From NCBI RefSeq assembly GCF_024137025.1, contig NZ_JAMYJR010000002.1, positions 1 to 64,000 of the forward strand: DNA of 64,000 nt. Direction: 5' to 3'. Of this stretch, positions 17,631 through 25,704 are shown piece by piece (position 1 is the first letter of the stretch; every line of letters begins with the position of its first letter). The notes beneath the pieces were generated by a model, which ran no database searches, was not told the DNA's origin, and worked only from the letters and a program-made list of their open reading frames with translations. This DNA comes from Paractinoplanes aksuensis. GTDB lineage: Bacteria > Actinomycetota > Actinomycetes > Mycobacteriales > Micromonosporaceae. The position numbers and the translations under genes are program-made.

Positions 17631-18164
17631 TCAGTGGGGGCTGAGCTGGATCCGGGTGTCGGCCCAGGCGGCCTCACGCAGGGTGGCCAGGATGCGTTCC
17701 TGGCCCTCCGGGTCCTGGCGGTCGATGAACAGGACGCCGTCGAGGTGGTCGGTCTCGTGCTGGATGCAGCGGGCCAGCAGGCCGGCCCCGACGATCTGCA
17801 CCGGGTCGCCGTGCTTGGTGAGGCCGCGGGCGACGACGTTCATGCGGCGCTTGGTGTCGAGGTAGATGCCCGGGATCGACAGGCAGCCCTCGGGGCCGTT
17901 CTGCTCGTCGTCGTCGGGGAACTCGAGGCCCGGGTTGATCAGGTGGTCGAGCCGTATCTCGTTGCCCGGCAGGTCGGGGTTGATGGCGAAGACCCGCAGG
18001 CCGACGCCGATCTGCGGGGCGGCCAGCCCGGCCCCGCGCGAGCCGGCCAGGGTTTCGTTGAGGTCGTCGACGAGCTGGTGCAGCTCGGCGTCGAAGACGG
18101 TGACCGGCTCGGCGATCTGACGCAGCACCGGGTCGCCGACCTTGCGGATGGATAGAACGGTCAT
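17631..18164 (-). CDS. def: Peptide deformylase
   Basis: The 177-residue enzyme has all three deformylase motifs: GAGLAAPQIG, EGCLSIPG (metal-binding Cys) and QHETDHLDG (the HExxH metal site). It removes the formyl group from nascent N-terminal methionine. The ATG at 18164 begins MTVLSIRKVGDPVLR, a typical N-terminus; upstream in-frame codons lack similarity. It is convergent with the TetR gene, 22 bp apart. Actinobacteria often have more than one def gene. Confidence 0.96.
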   Translation of the reverse strand: MTVLSIRKVGDPVLRQIAEPVTVFDAELHQLVDDLNETLAGSRGAGLAAPQIGVGLRVFAINPDLPGNEIRLDHLINPGLEFPDDDEQNGPEGCLSIPGIYLDTKRRMNVVARGLTKHGDPVQIVGAGLLARCIQHETDHLDGVLFIDRQDPEGQERILATLREAAWADTRIQLSPH

Positions 18165-18479
18165 CTGGTACCTCCGCTTAACGACGGTAGCGAAGTCAGC
18201 CGTTGAGCCGGTTCTCGGCCCGGCGTGTTCACCCTGTGAGATCCGCCGCCACGACCGGGCCGATTGCCGATGAACTTGCCCGTCCCCGGGCCGTTGACCC
18301 GATCGAAAGCAGGTGCACTTCATGAACCCTCACGGGTGGACGGCCCGCGGCGCCCGGCGCCCGGTCCTCGGCGCCCGCTGTCCCACCTCCTTGCGCCGAC
18401 GCCACTCGACCCGGCTGACGGACCGCCGCTCGCCCCGCTGCGGCGACGCCGCCCGCCGCCTGTTCCTCCGGATCCCGAG
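18165..18479. other. Intergenic stretch without a supported gene
   Basis: The 315 bases between def and the glycosylase gene hold the def promoter side and a short plus-strand reading frame (ATG 18321 to TAG 18483, Arg-rich). I do not believe that frame codes for protein. No repeat or RNA gene was seen. Confidence 0.5.
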
Positions 18480-19319
18480 CTAGCCGCGGGCGGCGGCGAT
18501 CGCGCGCAGGTGAAGCACAGCCCACGTCCGGTAGGGGCGCCACGCGGCGGACACGTGCTCGGTGATGGCCTGTGGCCCGTACTGGAAAGCGACTTCGGCC
18601 TCGAAGCGGGACTCGTGGCGGGGCACGCCGTCCGGGTGGTTGGCCCCGCGCAGCACGACAAGCTCGGCCGCGAACGGGCCGAGCCCCTTCACCCGCTGCA
18701 CCCGTGCGATCGCCTCCTCGGCGGGAAGCTGACGCAACCCTGCGAACGTGCCGTCGAGCGCGGCCTCGGCCACCGCGTGCAGGTACTCGACCTTGCGGCC
18801 CGGCAGGTCGGCGTCGAACGTGCGCAACCACTCCGGCGCCGGGAAAGCGCCATCGTCGCCGACCAGCTCGTCGCGCAGCCGTGCGGCCTGGGCGATGCGG
18901 AGACGCTGCGACAACACGGCCCACGCGGCCGCCTCGTACGGTGAATGGAATCCGCACGGCCGCAACCCGGGCAACTCGGCCTGCGCGGCGGCTATCACCG
19001 GATCCCGCTCACCGACCGCGGGCCACCCACGCCCGTCGACATCGAGCGCGAGAAAACGGGCCGTCTGCTCGGCCGCCGCGTCCAGATCGCCGTCGCCGCT
19101 GACCGTGATGCGGGCCGCCGTCCCGTCCTGCCGGATCGTCGCGGTGGCGGCCGACCAGTCCCGCTCGACGCGGAACACGGTGCGCAGCACGTCGTCCTGG
19201 CGCTGCCCCCGCAGGGCGGCCGGCGCGAAGCCCTCCCAGAACGTCCGGCTGGTGGCCAGCGACCACGGCCCGGCCACCTCGCGTACGACGGTGTGCTCGC
19301 CCACGATCCCCCCGCTCAC
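18480..19319 (-). CDS. HhH-GPD DNA glycosylase, AlkA-like (3-methyladenine glycosylase family)
   Basis: The 279-residue protein has an N-terminal AlkA_N-like region, then the HhH-GPD core with PYEAAAWAVLSQRL and the hairpin VQRVKGLGPFAAELVVLRG. It should excise alkylated bases. The usual catalytic aspartate position after the hairpin reads PRHESRFEAE, so the canonical Asp is not obvious. The GTG at 19319 overlaps the stop of the upstream TIGR02569-like gene (GTGA), so they are coupled. Confidence 0.8.
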   Translation of the reverse strand: MSGGIVGEHTVVREVAGPWSLATSRTFWEGFAPAALRGQRQDDVLRTVFRVERDWSAATATIRQDGTAARITVSGDGDLDAAAEQTARFLALDVDGRGWPAVGERDPVIAAAQAELPGLRPCGFHSPYEAAAWAVLSQRLRIAQAARLRDELVGDDGAFPAPEWLRTFDADLPGRKVEYLHAVAEAALDGTFAGLRQLPAEEAIARVQRVKGLGPFAAELVVLRGANHPDGVPRHESRFEAEVAFQYGPQAITEHVSAAWRPYRTWAVLHLRAIAAARG

Positions 19320-20080
19320 AGCCCTATTGCCGCGGCCGCCCGCTCGTACCGGCGCGCTTCGTCCCACACATCGGGCAGGTCGTCCCGCTCGTTGGTGGTG
19401 GCCATCCGGAACATTAGCGCCCGGGCCACGGCCGGCACGCTCACTCCGACCAGCTCGAGCAGCGACGCATCGGCCCCGTGCCAGCACACCGCGTCCGCGA
19501 CGACGACCCCTTCGGCGTACGCGACCGGCCGCCAGTACGGCGAGATGTCGATGATCGCCGGCGGCAGGACCGGCGCGAGGAGCACGTTCTGCGTCAGATC
19601 AGCGTGCACGAGCTGCGATGCGCCCAGCGGCTCGAGCCCCTCGGCCAGACGATCGGCGACACCCGCGAACTCCGCCCGGAAGACCACGTCCCGCTCACCC
19701 CAGGCCACCCGATCACCGCGAGCCCACCAGTCCTGCCGCTCATCAACGAACGCCGGCCGCGCGATACCCGCCACCGCCCGATGAAACGCCCGCCCCGCCT
19801 CGACCACGTCCCGCCACGCGCCGTCCGGCGAACAGCCCGCCACCCACCGCGTGGCCGACCACCCGTGACTCTCGAAAGAGCCTTCCCGCGTACGGCACGG
19901 AGCCGCCAGCCGAAAGCCGTCCTCGCGGATCCGGTCGAGCCCCTCGACGACGGCCGGCACCTCAGGCTTGAACACGAGCCCGCCCACCAGCCAGGAGGTC
20001 CCCTGCCCACCGTCCAGCGCCCGCCCCACCCCCTCGACCCCGAAGTCACGAAGCACAGCAGCAGGCGGCCCACCAGACAT
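19316..20080 (-). CDS. TIGR02569-like actinobacterial protein (kinase-like fold)
   Basis: The 254-residue protein carries VHADLTQNVLL (a catalytic-loop-like HxD...N), followed by AIIDISPYWRPVAYAEGVVVADA. This matches the aminoglycoside-phosphotransferase-like TIGR02569 family seen almost only in actinobacteria. The function of that family is not known to me. The ATG at 20080 starts MSGGPPAAVL. It is the first gene of a two-gene unit with the glycosylase. Confidence 0.8.
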   Translation of the reverse strand: MSGGPPAAVLRDFGVEGVGRALDGGQGTSWLVGGLVFKPEVPAVVEGLDRIREDGFRLAAPCRTREGSFESHGWSATRWVAGCSPDGAWRDVVEAGRAFHRAVAGIARPAFVDERQDWWARGDRVAWGERDVVFRAEFAGVADRLAEGLEPLGASQLVHADLTQNVLLAPVLPPAIIDISPYWRPVAYAEGVVVADAVCWHGADASLLELVGVSVPAVARALMFRMATTNERDDLPDVWDEARRYERAAAAIGL

Positions 20081-20161
20081 GCCGACAGAAGCTAGTCCCC
20101 AGCCCCACCCCAGTCGACCGATAATCCAGCCGCTCAGGCGCAGGCGCGGACGACAATCCTC

Positions 20162-20325
20162 GCCATCGCCCGGACGCCGGCCCCCTCGTCGGTTGGCCAG
20201 GTGCCATCGCCTGGACGTCGGCAGCTTCGTCGGTGGGCCAGGCGCCATCGCCTGGACGCTGGCAGCTTCGTTGGGTGGCCAGGCGCCATCGCCCGGACGC
20301 CGGCTCCTCGTCCGGGCGGTCAGGC
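20162..20325. repeat. 41-bp degenerate tandem repeat, four copies
   Basis: Units begin GCCATCGCC at 20162, 20203, 20244 and 20285, exactly 41 bp apart, each ending around GGCCAGGC. Because 41 is not a multiple of three and the copies drift, this is unlikely to be coding. It lies between the TIGR02569-like gene and a short minus-strand ORF. Confidence 0.9.
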
Positions 20326-20502
20326 TCCGTCGAAGAGTGCTGCGACCTGTGAAGGGTTCATGGCGGTGGCGGGGCGGTCCTGGACGGTGCGCGTGTCGAC
20401 CGTCTCGTCGAGGTCCGTGGGAAGTACGCGTTCCGGGAGGCGGCCGAAGCGCGTCCGCCGGGCGGCCCGCTCTTGATCGTCCGACTTCTCGTCGTTGTCC
20501 AT
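20320..20502 (-). CDS. Small conserved-looking hypothetical protein
   Basis: This 60-residue hydrophilic product contains RRTRFGRLPERV, a phrase I associate with small actinobacterial hypotheticals. The ATG at 20502 follows GGAG closely, and a GTG three bases earlier is possible. Its 3' end touches the 41-bp repeat, so the C-terminus may have been altered by repeat expansion. Function unknown. Confidence 0.45.
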   Translation of the reverse strand: MDNDEKSDDQERAARRTRFGRLPERVLPTDLDETVDTRTVQDRPATAMNPSQVAALFDGA

Positions 20503-20509
20503 CACTCCA

Positions 20510-21055
20510 TTGAAATGCGCGCACGCTCGGCACCGCCTCTGTTCGTTCGATCAGGGCTTGGTGAGCGGGGTTGATCGAGTGCGCATGCTCGTCACCGCTG
20601 TTTATCGTTTGCCAGAGGCTTGAAGAGCGGGTGCGCATCGAGCGCGAATGACCATAACCACGGTCGGTCGTTCGCGCAGAGGTCACTGCGAGGGTGTGCG
20701 TCCTGCACGCATGTCGTCGCTCGCGTTGGTCGTTTGTGCAGGGGTCGCTGTTGGGGGTTCGCGTCGAGCGCGCATGTCGTGGCTGGCGTTGGTCGTTTGT
20801 GCAGGAGTCGCTACGCGGGTGTGGGTCCAGCGCGCATTTCGTCGCTGCCGTTGGTCGTTCGTGCAGAGGCTGCTGAGCGGGTGCGCGTAAAGCGCGCATG
20901 TTGTGAATGCTATTGCTCGTTCTGGCGAGGAATCTGAGTGGGTGTGCATCAAACGTGCACTTCGCCACCGCCGTTGTTTGTTGGCGCGCTGCTGTGAGCC
21001 GGTGCGTCGAGTCTGCACGTTCGACGCCGCTGTCGTTCGTCCGGAGCGGCGGCGG
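20510..21055. repeat. About nine degenerate ~62-bp tandem repeats
   Basis: A block with core GTTGGTCGTTTGTGCAG recurs at about 20541, 20603, 20666, 20728, 20791, 20853, 20915, 20974 and 21032. Spacing is 62-63 bp (about 60 for the last two). Between the cores most units carry GCGTCGAGCGCGCATGTCG. Copies drift strongly at both ends. There are no unique spacers, so this is a minisatellite and not a CRISPR. It fills the whole 660-bp gap before the oxidoreductase gene. Confidence 0.85.
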
Positions 21056-21166
21056 GTGTCGAGGGCCTGGTCAGCGGGGGTGTGGTGGGAGCGGGGTGAC
21101 TGGTGTGAGGGACCAGGGTGGGTGACCGGGTGTCACGGCGGGGGCGAGGGGTCGATCATTGGGGGC

Positions 21167-22528
21167 ATGCAGAGTTTTGACGTGGTGGTGGTCGGGGCCG
21201 GACCCGGTGGTGAGGTCGCGGCGGGCAAGCTGGCCGAAGCCGGCCTGAGCGTGGCGATCGTGGAGGGCGACAAGGTCGGCGGGGAGTGCTCGTTCTACGC
21301 CTGCATCCCGTCCAAGGCCCTCCTGCGGCCGGGCGAACTGCTCGAAGAGGTACGGCACGTGCCAGGCGCGGCCGAGGCCGTCTCGGGCGGGCTGGATGTC
21401 GCGGCCGTGCTCCGGCGGCGGGACGAGCTGATCGGGAATCTGGACGACGCGGGCCAGGTGCCCTGGCTGACCGACCGCGGGGTCACGCTGGTGCGCGGGT
21501 GGGGCCGGCTGGTGGGGGAGCGCCAAGTCGCCGTGGGCGACGAGGTGCTCGAGGCTCGGCGCGCGGTCATCCTGGCCGGGGGCACCCGGGCCGCGCTGCC
21601 CGACATCGAGGGGATCGAGGCCGTCGCGCCCTGGACGAACCGGGAGGCGACCACGGCCCAGCAGGTCCCGGGCTCGCTGATCATCGTGGGGGCGGGGGTC
21701 GTCGGGTCGGAGATGGCGCAGGCCTACGTGTCCCTGGGGGCGCGGGTCACGCTGGTGGCGGGCCGGCGGGTGCTGCCCAAGGAGGAGGACTTCGCGGGCG
21801 AGCAGGTCGCGGCCCGCCTGACCGAGCAGGGCGTGGACGTGCGGCTCGGGCACCGGCCGACCTCGGCCCGGCGGGACGCGGACGGGGTGACGGTGACCCT
21901 GGGCGACGGCAGCACCGTGACCGCGGACGAACTTCTGGTGGCTACCGGTCGTACGCCGCAAGCAGTTGACCTGGGTCTCGAGGCGGTCGGTGGGAAGCCG
22001 GACGGCTACGTCGAGGTCGACGACCACATGCGGGTGCCGGGGCAGGACTGGCTGTACGTGATCGGCGACCTGAACGGGCGGGCCCTGTTCACGCACATGG
22101 CGAAGTATCAGGCGGCGATCGCGGCCGGCGAGATCCTGGGCAAGCCGATGGTGGCCGACCACCTGGCCGACGGCCCGAACTCGCCCCGCGTCATCTTCAC
22201 CTCGCCGCAGGTCGCCGCCGTCGGGCACACCACCGCGTCGGCCGAGCAGGCCGGGCTGCGGGTGCGCGTGGTCGAGGTGGGCACCGAGGCCAACGCGGGC
22301 GGGTCCTATTCGGGCGGCGGGGTCGGCACGGCCCGGTTCCTGGTCGACGAGCAGCGCGACACGCTGGTCGGCGTCACCATCACCGGCACCGCGGTGGCCG
22401 AGTTCCTGCAGGCGGCCACCATCGCCATCGTCGGCGAGGTGCCGCTGACCCGGCTGCGGCACGCCATCCCGTCGTTCCCGACGCGCAGCGAGCTGTGGCT
22501 CTACTTCTTCAACGAGCTCGGCATCTAA
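21167..22528 (+). CDS. FAD/NAD(P)-dependent disulfide oxidoreductase, Rv0794c-like
   Basis: The 453-residue class I flavoprotein reductase has FAD motif VVVVGAGPGGEVAA, redox CSFYAC (CxxxxC) within GGECSFYACIPSKALL, and a second Rossmann IIVGAGVVGSEMA for NAD(P)H. The FAD-binding LYVIGDLNG and a dimerisation domain follow. The dihydrolipoamide dehydrogenase His-Glu dyad is changed: the region reads HAIPSFPTRSE in place of HAHPxxSE. This favours the uncharacterised actinobacterial Rv0794c-type group over true Lpd. The start is ATG 21167; the stop overlaps the convergent DUF3152 gene by 4 bases. Confidence 0.9.
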   Translation: MQSFDVVVVGAGPGGEVAAGKLAEAGLSVAIVEGDKVGGECSFYACIPSKALLRPGELLEEVRHVPGAAEAVSGGLDVAAVLRRRDELIGNLDDAGQVPWLTDRGVTLVRGWGRLVGERQVAVGDEVLEARRAVILAGGTRAALPDIEGIEAVAPWTNREATTAQQVPGSLIIVGAGVVGSEMAQAYVSLGARVTLVAGRRVLPKEEDFAGEQVAARLTEQGVDVRLGHRPTSARRDADGVTVTLGDGSTVTADELLVATGRTPQAVDLGLEAVGGKPDGYVEVDDHMRVPGQDWLYVIGDLNGRALFTHMAKYQAAIAAGEILGKPMVADHLADGPNSPRVIFTSPQVAAVGHTTASAEQAGLRVRVVEVGTEANAGGSYSGGGVGTARFLVDEQRDTLVGVTITGTAVAEFLQAATIAIVGEVPLTRLRHAIPSFPTRSELWLYFFNELGI

Positions 22529-23286
22529 CCGGTCGGCGGCTCGTCGGCGTACTGCCCGGACGGTCCCTGATAGAGGGTGCCGTCCGGGTAGGGCCACGGA
22601 TTGATGGTGCAGCCGTGCATGCCGAGGGTCTGCTGCTGCATGACGGGGGCGGGCTCTCCTTCGGCCGGGCAGCGCTCGTGGCCGTGGCCCAGCCGGTGGC
22701 CGACCTCGTGGTTGACCATGTACTGGCGATAGGTGGCCAGTTTGCCCTTGTAGAACGGCACGCCTTTCGCCCAGCGGGCCACGTTGAGCACCACCTTGGC
22801 GCCGTTGCGGCACGACGTGTACCCCTCGGGGATATCGGCGCACAGTTTGTCGCGGGTTCTCGGCGTGGCCAGATACAACGTCATGTCGTACTCCTGGCCC
22901 GGGCCCACGCGGCGGAACCGCCAGTTGTGACCGCGGATCCAGCCGCGCGGATCGGCCAAAGTGGCCTCGGCCGCGGCGGCGAAAGTCACGGCCGGGACCC
23001 CGGTGATGTCCTGCTCGACGGCCACGCGGTAGCGCAGCAGTCGCCCGCCCCGGCCGGCCGTCGCCGTGCCGGCCGGGGCGAACCGCCACCGGCCGCCGCC
23101 CTGCTCGGGGTAGGCGATCGGCTTCGGCCGGGGCGCGGACCGGGAGGGCGCGACGGTGCGCGCCGGGCCGGACGCCGCCGGCGCCTGCTCCGGTGCGACC
23201 GGTGGCGGTTCGGCCGCGGCCGAGTCGCAGGCGGCGAGGGTGCCCGTCACGAGCACCGCCACGGCCCAGCGGTGAATGCGCATCAT
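22525..23286 (-). CDS. Secreted DUF3152 protein (putative metallopeptidase-like lipoprotein)
   Basis: The 253-residue protein has a signal peptide with a lipobox-like TLAAC, a Pro/Ala-rich linker and a DUF3152 domain at about residues 70-240. That domain includes NHEVGHRLGHGHE, which fits a HExxHxxxxH zinc site, and CTINPWPYPDGTLY near the end. Members are secreted actinobacterial proteins of unproven activity. The start is the ATG at 23286 behind GGAGG; an adjacent second ATG is equally possible. Confidence 0.88.
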   Translation of the reverse strand: MMRIHRWAVAVLVTGTLAACDSAAAEPPPVAPEQAPAASGPARTVAPSRSAPRPKPIAYPEQGGGRWRFAPAGTATAGRGGRLLRYRVAVEQDITGVPAVTFAAAAEATLADPRGWIRGHNWRFRRVGPGQEYDMTLYLATPRTRDKLCADIPEGYTSCRNGAKVVLNVARWAKGVPFYKGKLATYRQYMVNHEVGHRLGHGHERCPAEGEPAPVMQQQTLGMHGCTINPWPYPDGTLYQGPSGQYADEPPTG

Positions 23287-23316
23287 CAAGTCCTCCGCAC
23301 CCCATGACGATGCGGC

Positions 23317-24774
23317 CTACGGGTTGCGTTGCACCTCTGAGGAATTGATCACCGGCCAGTCGGCCAGATCGGCCCGCATCTGCCGGTCGTGGGTGGCCAC
23401 GACGACGGCCATCGCGGTGGTCCGCAGGGCCGCGGTCAGGTCGTCGACCAGCGACGCCGACAGGTGGTTGGTCGGCTCGTCGAGGATCAGCAGGTCGGGC
23501 CCGTCGGCCAGGATCTGCTCGAGCTGCCGCCGCCGCAACTGGCCGGGCGACATCCGCACGGTCGCGTCGGGCACCTCCTGGGCCAGGAACCCCACGCGTA
23601 CGCCCGGAGTGGCGGCCAGCGCGGCCAGCAGCGTCGACTTCCCCGAGCCGTTGGGCCCGGTCACCAGCAACCGGTCCCCACCCCGCAGCCGTACGCTGAC
23701 CGGCGCCCGCATCCGGCCGGGCACCATGACGTCGACGGCGTCGAGCAGCGGCGCCCCGGCCCGGGTGTCGCTCGCCGGGAACCGCAGCGGACGCGGCGGC
23801 GACGGCACCGTGATCCGATGCGCGTCGAGGGCCTCCTGGCGGCGCCGCAACGCTTGCACGATGCCCGGCGCCCGGCTCTGCCGCTTGTGCTTGCCGACCC
23901 CTTTGTCCGGCCGCCAGCCCGTGCTGAGCCGCCCGCGGGCCTCGTCGACCGCGCCGGCCAGCCGCTGATGCTCGGCCACCTGGGCGTCGTACTCCTGCTG
24001 CCAGCGTTCCCGCTCGCGGGCCCGCCCGGTCTGCCAGCCGTCGTAGCCACCCGCGTAGAGGCGGGGCCGCCCGTCGGGGGTCGGGTCGAGGTCGAGGAAC
24101 TCCTCGGCCACGTCGCGCAGCAGCGCCCGGTCGTGGGTGACGACCAGGACGCCGCCCGGATGCTGCCGCAGCCGCTCGGTGAGGAACGCGAGCCCGCCCG
24201 CGTCCAGGTGGTTGGTCGGCTCGTCCAGGATCAGCAGGTCGGTGCGGGCCCCGAGCACACAGGCCAGGCGTACGCGGTACCGCTGCCCGACCGACAACGT
24301 GTCCAGCCGCCGGTCCCGGTCGGTGCACGCGTCCAACGCCTCCAGGGCGACGTCGACGCGGCGCTCGGCATCCCAGGCGTCGAGCCGGGTCGCCTCGTCC
24401 AGGGCTTCCGCGTACGCCGTGGGGTCGGTCTCGACCGTGCCGAGCGCTGCCTCCAGCCGTTCCAGCGCCTGCTGCGCGGGCCGGATCGCCTGCGCGACCA
24501 GGGTGCCGACGGTCTCGCCGTGGCCGGTTGCGAGTTCCTGCTCGGCGACGCCGATCGTGCCGGCCCGGTGCACGTGGCCCTGGTCGGGTTCCGTCCGCCC
24601 GATCAGCACCTGGAGCAGCGTCGTCTTACCGCTGCCGTTCTGACCGACGACAGCCAGGCGGGACTTGGCCGACACGGTGACGTCGACGCCGTCGAGCACG
24701 ACGCGGTCGCCCCGCACGACACGCAGGCCTTCGGCCCGTACATGGGAAGGGGTGGTCTTTTCGAGAATGTTCAC
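23317..24774 (-). CDS. ABC-F family ATPase (probable ribosome-protection antibiotic resistance)
   Basis: The 485-residue soluble protein has two ATP-binding domains: Walker [12 protein letters not shown] and [11 protein letters not shown], and two [11 protein letters not shown]alker B motifs. They are joined by a basic linker (residues about 240-310) and there is no membrane domain. This is the ABC-F architecture of TlrC/LmrC/VarM-type proteins that displace antibiotics from the ribosome. The start is GTG 24774 ([12 protein letters not shown]). A short leader peptide and two hairpins lie upstream, so expression is probably attenuated until a ribosome-targeting drug stalls translation. Confidence 0.9.
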   Translation of the reverse strand: MNILEKTTPSHVRAEGLRVVRGDRVVLDGVDVTVSAKSRLAVVGQNGSGKTTLLQVLIGRTEPDQGHVHRAGTIGVAEQELATGHGETVGTLVAQAIRPAQQALERLEAALGTVETDPTAYAEALDEATRLDAWDAERRVDVALEALDACTDRDRRLDTLSVGQRYRVRLACVLGARTDLLILDEPTNHLDAGGLAFLTERLRQHPGGVLVVTHDRALLRDVAEEFLDLDPTPDGRPRLYAGGYDGWQTGRARERERWQQEYDAQVAEHQRLAGAVDEARGRLSTGWRPDKGVGKHKRQSRAPGIVQALRRRQEALDAHRITVPSPPRPLRFPASDTRAGAPLLDAVDVMVPGRMRAPVSVRLRGGDRLLVTGPNGSGKSTLLAALAATPGVRVGFLAQEVPDATVRMSPGQLRRRQLEQILADGPDLLILDEPTNHLSASLVDDLTAALRTTAMAVVVATHDRQMRADLADWPVINSSEVQRNP

Positions 24775-24816
24775 GGTCTGCTCTCGGCTCGTCTGGGAGC
24801 CGGGCCGCGCAGAAGA

Positions 24817-24895
24817 GCACCGCCCGGTGAAGGACACCAGGACGGCGGTGCAGAAGCTGAGGTTCGAGTGAGCTCCGGCCGCCGTCAGCGGCCGG
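24817..24895 (-). promoter_or_regulatory. Hairpins in the ABC-F leader (probable attenuator)
   Basis: Two stems are visible. CCGGCCGC/GCGGCCGG (24875-24895, 8 bp, 5-base loop) overlaps the stop of the leader peptide. GCACCGCC/GGCGGTGC (24817-24851, 8 bp, with an inner GGTG/CACC stem) ends about 40 bases before the ABC-F start and is followed by TCTTCT on the transcript. This arrangement suits ribosome-mediated transcription attenuation. Mutually exclusive pairings were not computed. Confidence 0.6.
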
Positions 24896-24923
24896 TGCGC
24901 AACCTCATCGAGGCGATCAACAT
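24885..24923 (-). CDS. Leader peptide upstream of ABC-F gene
   Basis: An ATG at 24923 opens a 12-codon frame reading [12 protein letters not shown] and stopping with TGA at 24885-24887, inside the loop of the first hairpin. Known actinobacterial ABC-F and erm genes are controlled by such short upstream frames on which drug-bound ribosomes stall. The region 24924-25188 upstream carries no other gene and should hold its promoter. Confidence 0.6.
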   Translation of the reverse strand: MLIASMRLRTGR

Positions 24924-25188
24924 GCCCGGAAGGCTACCCGGCGCCCGTCGATGCCGCCTCCGATTATTGGGTGTGCGCGGCATCACACGGCACCCTGACG
25001 GGATGCTCGCCCAGCCACCCACCAGCGACATCCAGCGCGCTTGCCGAAGCATCCAAGACGGTCGAGGCCGCCACGCCGGGCATCACTCGTACTTCCCTGA
25101 ACGGAAGGCAGCCGATGGGCACACTGCGCGTCTAAGGGCCTGGAAACAACGGTCGACCTGCGGCCGATGCGTGATTACCGTCCCCGGC

Positions 25189-25704
25189 ATGGCTGAGCTG
25201 ATGCTTCCGACGACCCGCCTGCACGCGGCCTTTCTCGACTGCCACGACGAGTGGGGGCCAGGCCTGCACGAGGACGGTTTCGGGCTGGGCCCGGGCGACG
25301 ACATCCGCAGTCCGGACGGCTTCGCGGCGTGGGTGGGGGAGCGGGTGCGGTTCACCCACCCGGCCGGCACGCCCTGCCCGCCGCAACGGCACGGCACCCC
25401 GCGCTGGATCGTCGAGGACGGGCGGGTGCTGGGCGGCATCGCGTTACGGCATTGGGAGTCCGACCTCGGCCACATCGGGTACGGGGTGCGGGCGTCGGCC
25501 CGTCGGCGCGGGCTCGCGAGCTGGGCCCTGGGCCTGATGCTGGTCGAGGCCCGCACCGCCCTCGGCCTGGACCGCGTGCTCATCCCGTGCCTGGCCGGCA
25601 ACGTGGCCTCGGCCCGCACGATCGAGCGCAACGGCGGCCTCCTCGAGAACATCGTGGAGACCGACCACGGCCCGGTCCGCCGCTACTGGATCACCCTGGC
25701 CTGA
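25189..25704 (+). CDS. GNAT-family N-acetyltransferase
   Basis: The 171-residue protein has a central acetyl-CoA motif IGYGVRASARRRGLASWAL and a later NVASARTIERNGGLLEN, typical of the YesJ/RimJ-like GNAT group (Acetyltransf_3). The N-terminal part reads LHAAFLDCHDEWGPGLHEDG, seen in family members acting on small molecules. The stop overlaps the next gene's ATG (TGATG), so both are one operon. Divergent from the ABC-F leader. Confidence 0.85.
   Translation: MAELMLPTTRLHAAFLDCHDEWGPGLHEDGFGLGPGDDIRSPDGFAAWVGERVRFTHPAGTPCPPQRHGTPRWIVEDGRVLGGIALRHWESDLGHIGYGVRASARRRGLASWALGLMLVEARTALGLDRVLIPCLAGNVASARTIERNGGLLENIVETDHGPVRRYWITLA

Noticed and set aside
17600..17640. Possible terminator between the TetR and def genes
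   Set aside because: Only a 5-bp TGACC/GGTCA pairing with a long loop; too weak to call.
18321..18483. 53-codon plus-strand frame between def and the glycosylase gene
   Set aside because: Arg-rich composition typical of chance frames; convergent overlap with the glycosylase end.
20081..20968. N-terminal extension of the TIGR02569-like gene through the repeats
   Set aside because: The extension only translates the 41-bp and 62-bp repeats; the ATG at 20080 fits the family start.
20510..21055. CRISPR array
   Set aside because: Whole units are related and drift together; there are no constant repeats with unique spacers and no cas genes.
21071..24328. 1,085-codon minus-strand frame
   Set aside because: Antisense or out-of-frame to the reductase, DUF3152 and ABC-F genes, all with clear motifs; Pro/Arg/Gly-rich nonsense composition.
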